This document shows positions 23,502 through 32,776 of a DNA stretch of 36,353 nt, one piece after another. Origin of the DNA: Heyndrickxia acidiproducens DSM 23148 (GTDB lineage Bacteria > Bacillota > Bacilli > Bacillales > Bacillaceae_C). Positions within the stretch are counted from its first letter, which is position 1; every line of letters starts with the position of its first letter. Made by a program: the position numbers and the translations under genes. The stretch spans positions 1 to 36,353 of the forward strand of contig NZ_KB894013.1 in NCBI RefSeq assembly GCF_000374345.1, given 5' to 3'. Under the pieces are notes generated by a model. The model saw only the letters and a list, made by a program, of their open reading frames with translations. It made no database searches and was not told where the DNA came from.

Positions 23502-25031
23502 ATGGCAACGATTATAAACAGTATCGGATTGAAAGGAATTGAAGGTTATTTGGTTCAGGTTGAAGTCCAAATGGTAATGGGCAGCCAGGGGATCAGTATT
23601 GTCGGGCTGCCTGATGCCACGGTAAAGGAATCGAAGGAAAGAATTTTGGGCGCCTTAACTTCTTCTGGATGCATGCTGTTAAAAAACAAAATCATTATCA
23701 ATTTGTCACCTGCCGACCAAAGGAAAAAAAGTCCGATTTTTGACCTTGCGATTGCAATCGGGGTGATGAAAGAAATCCATTATTATCGTGACAAAATTCC
23801 GGAACACACTGCGTTTTTGGGATCGTTATCGCTGGACGGGTCTGTAAAATCTGTAAACGGGCTGCTGCCGGCCGTAATTGCAGCAAGGAATGCAGGCATC
23901 AAAACACTGTATTTGCCTTCTGCTGCAGAACTTCCCTTCACAAAACTGGAGGGGTTGGAATTAAGATTTGTAAATCATATTCGTGATGTCCTGCTATCTT
24001 TATCCGGAAAAATATTGCCTTCTATCCCGCAAGCCGCATCTTTATGGTCAAATGAAGAATCCTACACCTTTGATAAGGATTTCAGTACTGTTCGCGGGCA
24101 TCGCTACGCAAAATGGGTACTGGAACTCGCAGCTGCCGGCAGCCATAATGTATTGATGTACGGGGCGCCGGGCAGCGGGAAAAGCATGCTTGCTGAAACT
24201 TTTCCATCCATTCTGCCGCCCTTATCGGAATATGCCCGTTATGAGGTGATGAGCCTGTACCAGCTTGCAAATGTGAGCGTAACTTCTTATGCCAAACCTC
24301 CATTTAGATCACCCCATCATTCATCATCAGCCGTCTCCTTAGTTGGCGGCGGATCAAATCCTTTACCGGGAGAAGTTTCACTTGCACATCGCGGTGTTCT
24401 TTTTCTTGATGAAATTGCCGAATTTCCAAAACGTACATTAGATATGCTCAGGCAGCCGCTTGAAAACGGAAAAGTCACAATTAGCAGGGCCTCTTCAACT
24501 GTCACTTATCCAACCCGTTTTTTGTTATTGGCAGCGATGAATTTATGCCCCTGCGGCTATTTGGGATCACCGTATGCGTATTGTACCTGCACCCCAAGGC
24601 AAATTAGGGCTTATCAAAATCGGATTTCCGGCGCCATTCTGGATCGGTTTGATTTTTTGCTTCATGTACGGACTGTTTCCTTAGTCGATGAAATTGGACG
24701 GCAAGAAGAAACTTCGGCAAGCATTCGCACACGGGTGATGAGAGCCAGAGAAAGACAGTATGAAAGGTATCAGGCAGAAGTATGCAACGGCACGGTAGCA
24801 AATGAATTATTTTTTGAAAAAAATTCGCTGAATAAAAGCCAAAGCCTGTTGCTTCAACAATACGCAAGTAAAGAAAACTGCAGCAGCCGTGTGCAAATGA
24901 AAATGATTCGTCTGGCCCGCACACTTTCGGATTTGCAAGGCGAGAAGAACATTACAGACGAAGCCTTGTGGAAAGCCTTGAAAATGAAAAGGCATTTTAA
25001 TTCGGAAAAGCAAAGTATAAAACAAGCATAA
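23502..25031 (+). CDS. comM: YifB/ComM family Mg-chelatase-like AAA+ ATPase
   Basis: This is a 509-residue ATPase of the ComM/YifB type. The N-terminal domain begins MATIINSIGLKGIEGYLVQVEV and has ISIVGLPDATVKESKERI, both hallmarks of the family. Walker A is GAPGSGKS (221-228); the middle has RPFRSPHH-like PPFRSPHHSSS, SLVGGGSNPLPGEVSLAHRGVLFLDEIAEF (Walker B) and MNLCPCGYLG. The C-terminal lid ends with RLARTLSDLQGEKNITDEALWKAL. ComM is a DNA branch-migration helicase that helps integrate DNA in natural transformation. I chose ATG 23502, which gives the usual start; an ATG 18 bases upstream adds residues with no match. Confidence 0.88.
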   Translation: MATIINSIGLKGIEGYLVQVEVQMVMGSQGISIVGLPDATVKESKERILGALTSSGCMLLKNKIIINLSPADQRKKSPIFDLAIAIGVMKEIHYYRDKIPEHTAFLGSLSLDGSVKSVNGLLPAVIAARNAGIKTLYLPSAAELPFTKLEGLELRFVNHIRDVLLSLSGKILPSIPQAASLWSNEESYTFDKDFSTVRGHRYAKWVLELAAAGSHNVLMYGAPGSGKSMLAETFPSILPPLSEYARYEVMSLYQLANVSVTSYAKPPFRSPHHSSSAVSLVGGGSNPLPGEVSLAHRGVLFLDEIAEFPKRTLDMLRQPLENGKVTISRASSTVTYPTRFLLLAAMNLCPCGYLGSPYAYCTCTPRQIRAYQNRISGAILDRFDFLLHVRTVSLVDEIGRQEETSASIRTRVMRARERQYERYQAEVCNGTVANELFFEKNSLNKSQSLLLQQYASKENCSSRVQMKMIRLARTLSDLQGEKNITDEALWKALKMKRHFNSEKQSIKQA

Positions 25032-25186
25032 TTGATTCATTAGAAAGATATGGATCAATGCAGGATGGAATACATTTCCATCAGGTTATCTTCCGCCAAC
25101 CGGTGATTCATTTTATAAACCAATTTTTAATTATCTATTATTTTGAAAATAAGTATATCGGACAAGTATATTGGAGTGGACATTTT

Positions 25187-25354
25187 ATGAAGTCGTTCTT
25201 AAAAACATTGATAATCATAACAGGACTGTATGTTATCACCAATATCCTTTTTGATTTAAACTTCAATCCTGAAATACATCTTGTAACAAAAATCATTGAA
25301 GCTTTATTCTTTCTATTGTTATTAATCTATGTTGTTTTTTTAAACAATAGTTGA
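25187..25354 (+). CDS. Small two-span membrane protein
   Basis: A 55-residue frame begins with MKSFLKTLIIITGLYVITNILFD and has two hydrophobic segments (about 5-20 and 37-52) separated by a short polar loop. GGAGTGG stands about eight bases upstream. I do not recognise it. The larger open frame from 25058 is less likely because its first part lacks a ribosome site and does not look coding. Confidence 0.45.
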   Translation: MKSFLKTLIIITGLYVITNILFDLNFNPEIHLVTKIIEALFFLLLLIYVVFLNNS

Positions 25355-25440
25355 TTTCACTTAATAAAGCGCACCGTATAAATCCGTCCTCCAGTTGGAA
25401 AGCTATTTAAAAAGTTTTTTTGAAAGGATGATTAATCAGG

Positions 25441-25590
25441 ATGGCTAAGAAAAATGAAAAAGAGCCGACGATCGCAACCGGGATCGATGACCAGGAAGAA
25501 CTGAATCAAAAAGCAACGGAGGAAGAAATAGAAAAAGGCGAATATACGAGTGTAACCAGACTATCTTTAGATGAGAATGATCCGAGTTAA
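25441..25590 (+). CDS. Short acidic hypothetical protein
   Basis: A 49-residue frame starts with ATG at 25441 and ends TAA at 25588-25590. It is very hydrophilic, with Lys-rich start (MAKKNEKEPT) and Glu-rich body (EELNQKATEEEIEKGEYTSV), with no membrane span or Cys. GAAAGGATG lies upstream but at long distance. Such small acidic proteins are common in Bacillus spores and stress regulons, but I cannot assign a family. Confidence 0.5.
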   Translation: MAKKNEKEPTIATGIDDQEELNQKATEEEIEKGEYTSVTRLSLDENDPS

Positions 25591-25654
25591 GATCACAGGT
25601 TAAATATTGTTGCATTCTTGCAAATGTCTTTAGAAATCTTCCAGGTTTTACTTA

Positions 25655-25690
25655 AGAAAAACCAAAGGCCGGAAAGTAACCGGCCTGGAA
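25655..25690 (-). terminator. Terminator of the thiXY operon
   Basis: AGGCCGG (25666-25672) and CCGGCCT (25680-25686) pair. Read on the minus strand the stem is followed by TTGGTTTTTC. It lies just after thiY. Confidence 0.8.
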
Positions 25691-25694
25691 ATGC

Positions 25695-26699
25695 TTAATT
25701 CTGAGATAGGTTTATAAATGCTTTTTGGGCATTCACATGGGTCTTTGTAATCTTCATTTGATACAGCCAATCGGAAACTTTCTTCCAGGAGTCTGGATCT
25801 TGATAAGCAAAAGGTTTATTTTTCTCATCCATCAGCGGCAGAAGAATTTGAAGGCTCTTTGTTTCAATATTTTTATTAAGCGGAGATGACTTATCCTCAT
25901 GCTTCAGTAAGATGGCAAGACTTTTTTGAGGGTGTTTTTTGACATACTGCTGGCTTTTATCAGCCGCCGCCAGGAACTTTTTGAACAGTCCGGGATGTTG
26001 TTTGATTTTGTTTTCATTGGCTATGAAAACCAATTCATAATAGTCGGGAACGCCGTAATTGGCCGGATTAAATGCCCTGACATCGTGTCCTTCCTTTTCG
26101 AGCAGCAGCTTTTCATGATTGACGAAACCGCCGACAATGGCATTTGTTTTATGCGTTGTAATGGCAGGAATTAAATCATACCCAACATCAACCGTCTTCA
26201 TTTTGTTAGGATTTCCTCCATTTTCTTTCACCATTGTGCGGACAACTGCCTCCTCGAGTGGAATAGAAGAGTAACCTACTTTTTTTCCGGCCAAATCTTT
26301 TGGAGACCGGATATTAGAAGCAGCCGGCACCATAACGCGATTGAGTGTATGGTGAACCAGCACACCGAAAGACTGGACAGGAATATTTTCATCGCGGGCA
26401 ATTAAAACTTGCGGCTGGTAACTCAGTGCAATGTCCATTTGATTTGCGGCGATGAGTTTTAATGGGTCGTTTGTATCGGATGGCATTTTGATGGTCACAT
26501 CGAGCCCCTGGTCTTTAAAGTATCCTTTTTCTTGAGCAACATAGAGAAAAGAATGTACGGCATTTGGGTACCAATCCAGCATAACCGTAACTTTTTGCAA
26601 ATGGCCTTTTGCATCGCGCTTTGATCCTGTGTCCGCTCCGTTGTCGCATGCGCTTAATACCAGTGTGAAAGCAATGAGTAGAAACGCTAATTTTTTCAT
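25695..26699 (-). CDS. thiY: ThiY-type HMP/thiamine-precursor-binding lipoprotein (NMT1/THI5-like)
   Basis: This 334-residue lipoprotein captures the pyrimidine precursor (formylaminopyrimidine or HMP) outside the cell. A signal peptide ends LVLSAC with lipid-anchor Cys18. The mature start KVTVMLDWYPNAVHSFLYVAQEKGYFKDQGLDV is the NMT1/THI5 signature. The ATG has AAGGAGA. It is the second gene behind the TPP riboswitch. There is no ATPase gene in this operon, so the importer is incomplete here. Confidence 0.88.
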   Translation of the reverse strand: MKKLAFLLIAFTLVLSACDNGADTGSKRDAKGHLQKVTVMLDWYPNAVHSFLYVAQEKGYFKDQGLDVTIKMPSDTNDPLKLIAANQMDIALSYQPQVLIARDENIPVQSFGVLVHHTLNRVMVPAASNIRSPKDLAGKKVGYSSIPLEEAVVRTMVKENGGNPNKMKTVDVGYDLIPAITTHKTNAIVGGFVNHEKLLLEKEGHDVRAFNPANYGVPDYYELVFIANENKIKQHPGLFKKFLAAADKSQQYVKKHPQKSLAILLKHEDKSSPLNKNIETKSLQILLPLMDEKNKPFAYQDPDSWKKVSDWLYQMKITKTHVNAQKAFINLSQN

Positions 26700-26714
26700 T
26701 TTTGAATCTCCTTC

Positions 26715-27428
26715 TTAAGTTCTTGTTTTGTATTTCAAGAATTTCTTTTCTGCAAAGGTAACGAACAAAAATAAAACCACACCGAGTGCCGCCAGCAAAA
26801 AGACGGATGCAAAGACAGCAGCGGCCTCCAGATTTCCGGACATTCTCCGGCTGAAATAGCCCAGCCCGGCACTTGCCCCAAGCCATTCTCCAATCGTTGC
26901 GCCCGTGACACAATAAACAATTGTTAATTTCAGCCCGGATAAAAATTGGGGAAGCGCCATTGGAATCAGGAGTTTTTGAAACATGATCCGGCGGCTTGCA
27001 CCCATCGTCTGAAACAGGTTCTGATAGCTGGTATCGACCGTTTTTAACCCATCATAAATACTGATGACAATCGGAAAAAAGGCTGTCAAAATAATAATGG
27101 CCACTTTGCTCCAAATGGTATAACCAAACCACATCATAAAAATGGGAGAAATGGCGACAAGCGGGATGGTTTGCGAAACGACAAGAAATGGGTAAAGTAA
27201 TTTTTCCATGGTGCGGGAAAGATACATCGCGATGCCAAGTACGATTCCCCCGGCAACAGAAAAAATAAAGCCAATGCAAACCTCTTCCAATGTAACGGGC
27301 AAATGGACAGCAAATAATTGCTGGCGGTTTTCTATCAAAGACTGATAGATTTGAGCAGGGGATGGAAGTATAAATGGCGGGACTAGTCCCCTGTTTATTA
27401 CCCATTCCCAGCCGCTTAAAAGAACCAT
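26715..27428 (-). CDS. thiX: ThiX-type ABC permease, with apparent 5' frameshift
   Basis: This 237-residue membrane protein has six-span permease features (PPFILPSPAQIYQSL near the start, EAA-type loop QTMGASRRIMFQKLLIPMALPQ) and is the channel partner of ThiY. The start at 27428 lacks any ribosome site. A better start, ATG at 27480 with GGAGGTG upstream, lies in another frame (KRQKWMKRLRTVL). Joining the two by dropping one T near 27438 gives a continuous ThiX N-terminus (TVLIAVMVLLSGWEW). So this is either a frameshifted gene or a sequence error. No ThiZ ATPase follows. Confidence 0.78.
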   Translation of the reverse strand: MVLLSGWEWVINRGLVPPFILPSPAQIYQSLIENRQQLFAVHLPVTLEEVCIGFIFSVAGGIVLGIAMYLSRTMEKLLYPFLVVSQTIPLVAISPIFMMWFGYTIWSKVAIIILTAFFPIVISIYDGLKTVDTSYQNLFQTMGASRRIMFQKLLIPMALPQFLSGLKLTIVYCVTGATIGEWLGASAGLGYFSRRMSGNLEAAAVFASVFLLAALGVVLFLFVTFAEKKFLKYKTRT

Positions 27429-27534
27429 AACGGCAATACAGAACAGTCCGTAATCTTTTCATCCATTTTTGCCGCTTCATTCCGTTAGAACACCTCCGTT
27501 TTCATGGTTCACCGGCGGGAAGCCACACAGAAAA

Positions 27535-27572
27535 CAAAAAACCCGCACCATTTCCGGAAGAAATGAGCGGGT
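27535..27572 (-). terminator. Expression-platform terminator of the TPP riboswitch
   Basis: On the minus strand ACCCGC...GAAAT-type stem (27541-27572) ends in GCGGGT followed by TTTTTTGTTTT. It sits between the aptamer and thiX, so bound TPP would favour termination, the usual mode in Bacillales. Confidence 0.85.
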
Positions 27573-27618
27573 CATTATTCAATACCGATTTGTTTCTATC
27601 AGTTGCGCAATGACGATC

Positions 27619-27703
27619 ACCTTCCCTCCGCTGGTATCATCCAGATCAGGTTCAAAGGGTCCGGGACAATGCGTCCCATCTCAGCCCGATGGCTCCCCTA
27701 GTG
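27619..27703 (-). ncRNA. TPP riboswitch (THI box)
   Basis: The minus-strand sequence shows the conserved TPP aptamer: the CTAGGGGAGCC start, GCTGAGA-type core (GGCTGAGATGG), CCCTTTGAACCTGATCTGG and the closing ACCAGCGGAGGGAAG. It binds thiamine pyrophosphate and controls thiX and thiY through the downstream terminator. An extended -10 promoter (TGnTATACT, TATACT at 27744-27749 on the minus strand) lies upstream. Confidence 0.93.
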
Positions 27704-27839
27704 AAATCATGACTATTATTCTATTATTTAGATAACGTAGTAGAGTATAACACAAATTCTGGCAAATCGAAAGGGGCAGCTGACCCTCGAGTAAAATTTT
27801 ACACATACGGAATTTCAGGCAAACTGAGTCATTGCTTGT

Positions 27840-27875
27840 GAGGCAGCATGGAAAAAATGCCTGCCTTGCTGCCTC
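27840..27875. repeat. Inverted repeat after nadA
   Basis: GAGGCAGC (27840-27847) and GCTGCCTC (27868-27875) are perfect arms with a 20-base loop containing a six-A run. On the minus strand it may end the nadBCA transcript, although the T-run lies inside the loop. Confidence 0.4.
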
Positions 27876-27916
27876 CGGAAAATGAGGCTTCATTAAAAAT
27901 TTGTACTGCAGGAAAG

Positions 27917-29020
27917 TTACTTTTTAAACATCCGCTCCAGTGCCAAAACAGCGCCGCGAGCTGTTTCTTCATCTACTTTGATCACATTTGTTTCCTTTCC
28001 GTCTATAATATTTTCAAGTGACCAAAGCAGATGCGGAAGGTCAATCCGGTTCATGGTCAGGCAGGGGCACATGATTGGGTTAAGGGAGATAATATGTTGA
28101 TCCGGATGGCGGTTGATGAGCCGCTGCACCAGATTCATTTCAGTTCCAATTGCCCATTCACTGCCGGATGGCGCATTTTCGATGGTTTCAATGATATATT
28201 TTGTTGAGCCATTTAAGTCGGCCCGGGCGACAACTTCACGGGAACATTCAGGATGCACAATGATTTGCATTTGGGGATGTGTTTGCCGTACAAATTCAAT
28301 ATTTTTTACCGTGAAATGCGCGTGGACAGAGCAGTGCCCTTTCCAGAGAATAACTTTGATATTTTCAAGTGTGCCCTCATAGATCAATTTAGTTTGAATC
28401 GGGTCCCAGACAGCCATTTCGGTTAAATCAACACCCAGGTCATAAGCGGTGTTTCTTCCGAGATGCTGATCCGGTAAGAACAGGATTCTTTCTTTTTGGG
28501 TGAAAGCCCATTCCACCATGTTTTTCGCATTGGAAGAGGTCACTGTCGCACCGCCGTTACGGCCGACAAATGCTTTTATTGCAGCTGTTGAATTCACATA
28601 AGTTAAAGGAAGGATGGTGTCGCCAAAATAGGATTGCAGCACATCCCATGCCCGTTCGGTTTGGTGGATGTTTGCCATATCTGCCATCGAACAGCCGGCA
28701 CGCATATCTGGCAGGATGACGGTTTGTCTGTTGGATGTTAGCATATCCGCTGTTTCTGCCATAAAATGAACACCGCAAAATACAATATATTCGGCTTCAC
28801 GGTTATTTGCGGAAATTTGCGCCAGTTGCAGTGAATCACCGGTTGCATCAGCAAATTGGAAGACTTCTTCCCTTTGGTAATGATGGCAGGGGATAAATAA
28901 CTTTGAGCCGAGGTCTTGTTTGATTTCAAAAATTCTGTTTTCCATTTCTGTTTTGGTTAGTGATTTGTATTTTTCCGGCAATGTGTGTTGAACACTGCGC
29001 AATGTTTCCAGCAAGCTCAT
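27917..29020 (-). CDS. nadA: Quinolinate synthase NadA
   Basis: This 367-residue [4Fe-4S] enzyme condenses iminoaspartate with dihydroxyacetone phosphate to quinolinate. Motifs are [10 protein letters not shown] near the start, [16 protein letters not shown] and MCPCLTMN, which supply the cluster and substrate residues. I chose ATG at 29020 (MSLLETLR), which overlaps the nadC stop by 4 bases with AAGGAGG inside the end of nadC; an earlier in-frame start at 29038 is less well placed. It is the last gene of the NAD operon. Confidence 0.95.
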   Translation of the reverse strand: MSLLETLRSVQHTLPEKYKSLTKTEMENRIFEIKQDLGSKLFIPCHHYQREEVFQFADATGDSLQLAQISANNREAEYIVFCGVHFMAETADMLTSNRQTVILPDMRAGCSMADMANIHQTERAWDVLQSYFGDTILPLTYVNSTAAIKAFVGRNGGATVTSSNAKNMVEWAFTQKERILFLPDQHLGRNTAYDLGVDLTEMAVWDPIQTKLIYEGTLENIKVILWKGHCSVHAHFTVKNIEFVRQTHPQMQIIVHPECSREVVARADLNGSTKYIIETIENAPSGSEWAIGTEMNLVQRLINRHPDQHIISLNPIMCPCLTMNRIDLPHLLWSLENIIDGKETNVIKVDEETARGAVLALERMFKK

Positions 29021-29874
29021 GAGTGGGCCTCCTTGCATGATTTATTTTGGACAATCGCGCTGATGTCCAATGCCTGATAGGAATGGGTCAAAAAACCAAG
29101 TGAAATCCAATCAATGCCGGTTTTGGCATAGTCATGAATATTTTCCAAGGTAATTCCGCCAGATGCTTCGGTTATGATATGTTCCGGTACGAGTGAAAGC
29201 CAGGCGGCGATCTCTTCGGGGGTGCGGTTATCAAACATGATGATATCTACGTTTGCTTCAATCGCTTCCCGGAGCTGATCTTTCGTTTCAATTTCAACTT
29301 CAATTTTTACCGTATGCCCGACGTTTTCTTTCACTTTTTGAACGGCTTTTGTGATGCTGCCGGCAAAAGCAATATGGTTGTCTTTCAACATGACGGCATC
29401 GTACAAACCGCGCCGGTGATTGAAGGCGCCCCCGGATTTTACGGCGAATTTTTCCAGCATCCGTAAGCCGGGTGTTGTCTTTCGTGTATCACAGATTTTC
29501 GCGCGGGTTCCTTCTGTCTTTCGGACTGCAACATGAGTGGTGGTTGCAATCCCGGACATGCGCTGGATTAAATTTAAAACCACCCGTTCACCGGCAAGCA
29601 GGTTCACGATAGCGCCGCGGATTTCCGCCAGTACTTGACCTTTTTCAAGCGGGGCTCCGTCCTCCACATAAACTTGGGCGTCAATCGCGCTGTCCAGGAT
29701 CCGGAAGCCATCTTCTATGACCATTTTTCCGCAAAAGATACCGCTTTGTTTTGCGGTAAAAGTCAATACGCCTGTTTGCGAGGGGGGAAAGATAAATTCG
29801 CTATTGATGTCGCCATCCCCAATATCTTCTATGAAAAAATCCTTAAGCATGGACTGAAGTTTGATTCTGTTCAT
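29017..29874 (-). CDS. nadC: Quinolinate phosphoribosyltransferase (carboxylating) NadC
   Basis: This 285-residue enzyme turns quinolinate and PRPP into nicotinic acid mononucleotide. Typical features are [17 protein letters not shown] at the start, [43 protein letters not shown] in the centre, and [12 protein letters not shown] at the end. The start at 29874 has AAGGAGAGG and overlaps the end of nadB by 32 bases. The order nadB-nadC-nadA matches other Bacillus. Confidence 0.95.
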   Translation of the reverse strand: MNRIKLQSMLKDFFIEDIGDGDINSEFIFPPSQTGVLTFTAKQSGIFCGKMVIEDGFRILDSAIDAQVYVEDGAPLEKGQVLAEIRGAIVNLLAGERVVLNLIQRMSGIATTTHVAVRKTEGTRAKICDTRKTTPGLRMLEKFAVKSGGAFNHRRGLYDAVMLKDNHIAFAGSITKAVQKVKENVGHTVKIEVEIETKDQLREAIEANVDIIMFDNRTPEEIAAWLSLVPEHIITEASGGITLENIHDYAKTGIDWISLGFLTHSYQALDISAIVQNKSCKEAHS

Positions 29875-31435
29875 GAAAACCTCTCCTTATACGGATGCCT
29901 TTTGCGATCGAGTGGACAATGTATTGGTCTTTCCAATCGCCTCTTTCTTCCGGATAATCGGAGCGGATATGTGCCCCTCTTGATTCGGTTCTGAACAAAG
30001 CAGATTGGGCAATTAAACAGCTGTTTGTAAACATAAATACTTTTTCAATTTCTTCTCTTGAAAGGTGGTCGAGCGACTGTTGAAAGAATTCATTTACGTT
30101 TAAGCTTTTGAGCCATTCCAGGTGAGCCTGCAAAGCTGTTTCTTCGCGGATAATGCCGATTCGTTCCATCATCGCCTTTTTTAATTCCACCATATTTAAG
30201 CGGTCAAGTAATTTTGAGCTTAAAGGCTGGCGTTTGTCTTCAACAATGTCATGTGAACGATGAACCGGTGCATGGGAATTCAAAAAGACTGCCAGCCTTT
30301 TTCCAAACACAAGCCCTTCCAACAGGGAATTGCTGGCCAGGCGGTTGGCGCCATGGACACCGCTGCAGGCGGTTTCCCCGATTGCATACAATCCATGAAC
30401 CGTTGTTCTCCCAAATGTGTCAACGAGAATGCCGCCCATAAAGAAGTGGCTGCCCGGTGCGACAGGGAGGAGGCCGGAATGGATGTCTATCCCGCTTTGC
30501 CTGCAGATCTCCGTGATTGTTGGGAATCTTTCCTCAAAATGTTCAAGATTCCTGATGTCTAAAAAAACCTTTTTTTGCTGTTTCAAAGTTTGGTAGATTT
30601 TATGGGCAACCACATGCCGCGGCGCAAGATCTTTTAACGGGTGGGCATGCGCCATGATCTTGTTACCGTCTTCATCGACCAGGATGGCGCCCTCCCCGCG
30701 AACGGCTTCTGAGATCAGGCCTTTTGTGCGGCCGTTTACGAAAAGCAAAGTCGGATGGAATTGGACAAACTCCAAATCTGCCAATTCAGCCCCTGCCCGG
30801 TAGGCCATTGCAATGCCATCCCCAATTAATTCAGCATGGTTGGAAGTATAGGGGTACAGGCTGCCGATCCCGCCCGTTGCCAGAACAATATGACTGCCAA
30901 AATACTGTTTAACCTCCCCGCTTTTTGATTTGGTTTTAACGCCGATCACATGCTGCTTATCAAGTGAAAGCATGAGTTCGAAAGCCAGTTCATGTTCAAT
31001 GAAGGTAGCTTTTTTACCCAGTTGCATCAGCAGCTGTTCGATCACATATTTTCCGGTTGCATCTCCGCCGCAATGAAGGATGCGGTTTACATGATGTGCA
31101 CCTTCCAGCCCCAGATCAAGGCCGCCGTTTTCAAGCCGGTCGACCGGCAGCCCGCTTGCGATCAGCGCTTTAACCGCTTGTGTGCCTTCTTTTACAAGCT
31201 TTTCCACTTCTTCATTTGCATGGTGATAACGTCCCGCCATTAATGTATCCTGAATATGTGACTCGTAACGATCTTCCGGCGATAGTACCGCGGCAATCCC
31301 GCCTTGTGCTTTATAAGAGTTGCTTGTTTTTTTGGCTGACTTTGTGATGATAATCACATTGTAGCGATCGCTAAGATGATTTGCCAGTTGTAAGGCGGCA
31401 ATTCCGCTGCCGATGATAATAATGTTTTCCTTCAT
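29843..31435 (-). CDS. nadB: L-aspartate oxidase NadB
   Basis: This 530-residue FAD enzyme oxidises L-aspartate to iminoaspartate, the first NAD step. The FAD-binding motif IIIGSGIAALQLANHL opens the protein; KTSNSYKAQGGIAAVL, RAGAELADLEFVQFHPT and YAIGETACSGVHGANRLASNSLLEGLVFG are hallmarks of the family. AAGGAGA precedes the ATG. It is transcribed divergently from nifS, with a palindromic operator-like site between them. Confidence 0.95.
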   Translation of the reverse strand: MKENIIIIGSGIAALQLANHLSDRYNVIIITKSAKKTSNSYKAQGGIAAVLSPEDRYESHIQDTLMAGRYHHANEEVEKLVKEGTQAVKALIASGLPVDRLENGGLDLGLEGAHHVNRILHCGGDATGKYVIEQLLMQLGKKATFIEHELAFELMLSLDKQHVIGVKTKSKSGEVKQYFGSHIVLATGGIGSLYPYTSNHAELIGDGIAMAYRAGAELADLEFVQFHPTLLFVNGRTKGLISEAVRGEGAILVDEDGNKIMAHAHPLKDLAPRHVVAHKIYQTLKQQKKVFLDIRNLEHFEERFPTITEICRQSGIDIHSGLLPVAPGSHFFMGGILVDTFGRTTVHGLYAIGETACSGVHGANRLASNSLLEGLVFGKRLAVFLNSHAPVHRSHDIVEDKRQPLSSKLLDRLNMVELKKAMMERIGIIREETALQAHLEWLKSLNVNEFFQQSLDHLSREEIEKVFMFTNSCLIAQSALFRTESRGAHIRSDYPEERGDWKDQYIVHSIAKGIRIRRGFHEQNQTSVHA

Positions 31436-31449
31436 GTTTATCTCCTTAC

Positions 31450-31480
31450 TTTACATATGTCTTGACACCTATCTTTACAT
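31450..31480. promoter_or_regulatory. NadR/NiaR-type operator candidate in the nadB-nifS divergon
   Basis: The palindrome TGTCTTGACA (31458-31467) lies between TTTACA-type flanks (31450-31455 and 31474-31480). Its TTGACA can serve as the -35 of nifS, with a weak TAAACT -10 at 31486-31491. B. subtilis NadR (YrxA) represses the same divergon using a TGTC/GACA-containing operator. Position and shape support this role; it has not been aligned to a reference motif. Confidence 0.55.
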
Positions 31481-31522
31481 AAAATTAAACTAAATACAAG
31501 TACTTTTTATGGAGGACTTGAT

Positions 31523-32653
31523 ATGTACTATTTTGATTATGCCGCGACAACGCAGATGAGCAAACAGGCATTACAAGCATTTATTGAAACAGCAGAAAAT
31601 GATTACGGAAACAGCGAGAGCCTGCACGATGTGGGTTCAAATGCCCGTGAGGTACTTGAAAAATCGCGGTCATTTATAGCAGAGTATCTTGGTATCCCGA
31701 AAGAAGGCCTGTATTTTACATCGGGCGGGACGGAGGGCAATTTATTATCGGTGATATCACTGGCAAAAGGGGCGCGAAAAAAAGGAAAGCATGTGATTTC
31801 TTCTATGGCGGAACACGCATCTGTTCACGCTGCGCTCCGTTTTCTTGAGCAAAGCGGCTTTGAAGTGACAAGGATTCCTTTTACTAAAAACGGGATAGTT
31901 GATTTAGGCGCCTTACAATCTGCCATTCGTCCGGATACGGTTCTTGTTTCGATTCAGCACATCAATCCGGAAATTGGCACGATTCAACCGATCCGGGAAA
32001 TTTCGCAGCTGGTAAAGCCAAAAGGCATTTTGTTCCATTCAGACTGCGTTCAATCATTTGGGAAAGCGGATGTGGCAAGCATGCTGCCGTTTGTTGACAG
32101 CATCACGGTATCTTCCCATAAAATCCATGGGCCAAAGGGAGTTGGCGCCGTTTATATCCATCCTGCCTGTGTTTTCAATCCGGTCTTCCCGCACCTCTCA
32201 CATGAAAACGGATTTCGCGGCGGAACGGTAAATGTCCCCGGGATTGCAGGTTTTGCGGCAGCGGTTGAGGAAATAAAAATAGGTTATCAGCATCAGGATT
32301 TGGAGCTCAGAAAGCTATTAAAACAAGCTGCCGGAGATGCAGTCCATTTTATTGAAAGTGATCATGATTTCCAAATGCCGTCAATAATTGGGGCCATGAT
32401 TCCGGGGGTACAGGGGCAGCTTGTCATGCTTGAATGCAACAAAGAAGGGTTTGCCATTTCAACCGGGAGCGCCTGCCAGGAAAACCACGAAGGCGGCAGC
32501 AAAGCGGTGGAAGCAATGGGATATTCAAAAGAAGCAACCGACCAGTTTTTCAGAATCTCTTTTGGGCGGTATACAACTAGGAAAGAAGTCATTTTGCTCG
32601 GGAAGGCTTTGAAAAAAATTGCTTTGGACTTTTGCCCGGTATCGGGGAAATAG
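31523..32653 (+). CDS. nifS: Cysteine desulfurase, NifS/NadS type
   Basis: This 376-residue PLP enzyme supplies sulphur for the iron-sulphur cluster of NadA. Features are YYFDYAATTQMS, the PLP-binding Lys in SSHKIHGPKGVGAVY and the catalytic loop AISTGSACQENHEGG with its Cys. The start has GGAGG. It is divergent from nadBCA, as in B. subtilis. In that species nadR follows nifS; here it does not, as the next gene is a transporter on the other strand. Confidence 0.92.
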   Translation: MYYFDYAATTQMSKQALQAFIETAENDYGNSESLHDVGSNAREVLEKSRSFIAEYLGIPKEGLYFTSGGTEGNLLSVISLAKGARKKGKHVISSMAEHASVHAALRFLEQSGFEVTRIPFTKNGIVDLGALQSAIRPDTVLVSIQHINPEIGTIQPIREISQLVKPKGILFHSDCVQSFGKADVASMLPFVDSITVSSHKIHGPKGVGAVYIHPACVFNPVFPHLSHENGFRGGTVNVPGIAGFAAAVEEIKIGYQHQDLELRKLLKQAAGDAVHFIESDHDFQMPSIIGAMIPGVQGQLVMLECNKEGFAISTGSACQENHEGGSKAVEAMGYSKEATDQFFRISFGRYTTRKEVILLGKALKKIALDFCPVSGK

Positions 32654-32721
32654 ATAATGCTTTGCAATAGCGATTGGCAAGAAACAGTTGATACACTTCC
32701 AAGCCTGGTAGCAAAGGAGAA

Positions 32722-32754
32722 TAAAAAAAGCCTTTTCCGTATTGGAAATGGCTT
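32722..32754 (-). terminator. Terminator of the NhaC-type transporter gene
   Basis: AAGCCTTTTCC (about 32728-32738) pairs with GGAAATGGCTT (about 32744-32754) with one mismatch. On the minus strand the stem is followed by a run of seven T. It lies just after the transporter gene that ends at 32777. Confidence 0.8.
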
Positions 32755-32776
32755 CACTTAGACAGAATCAGTTTTT

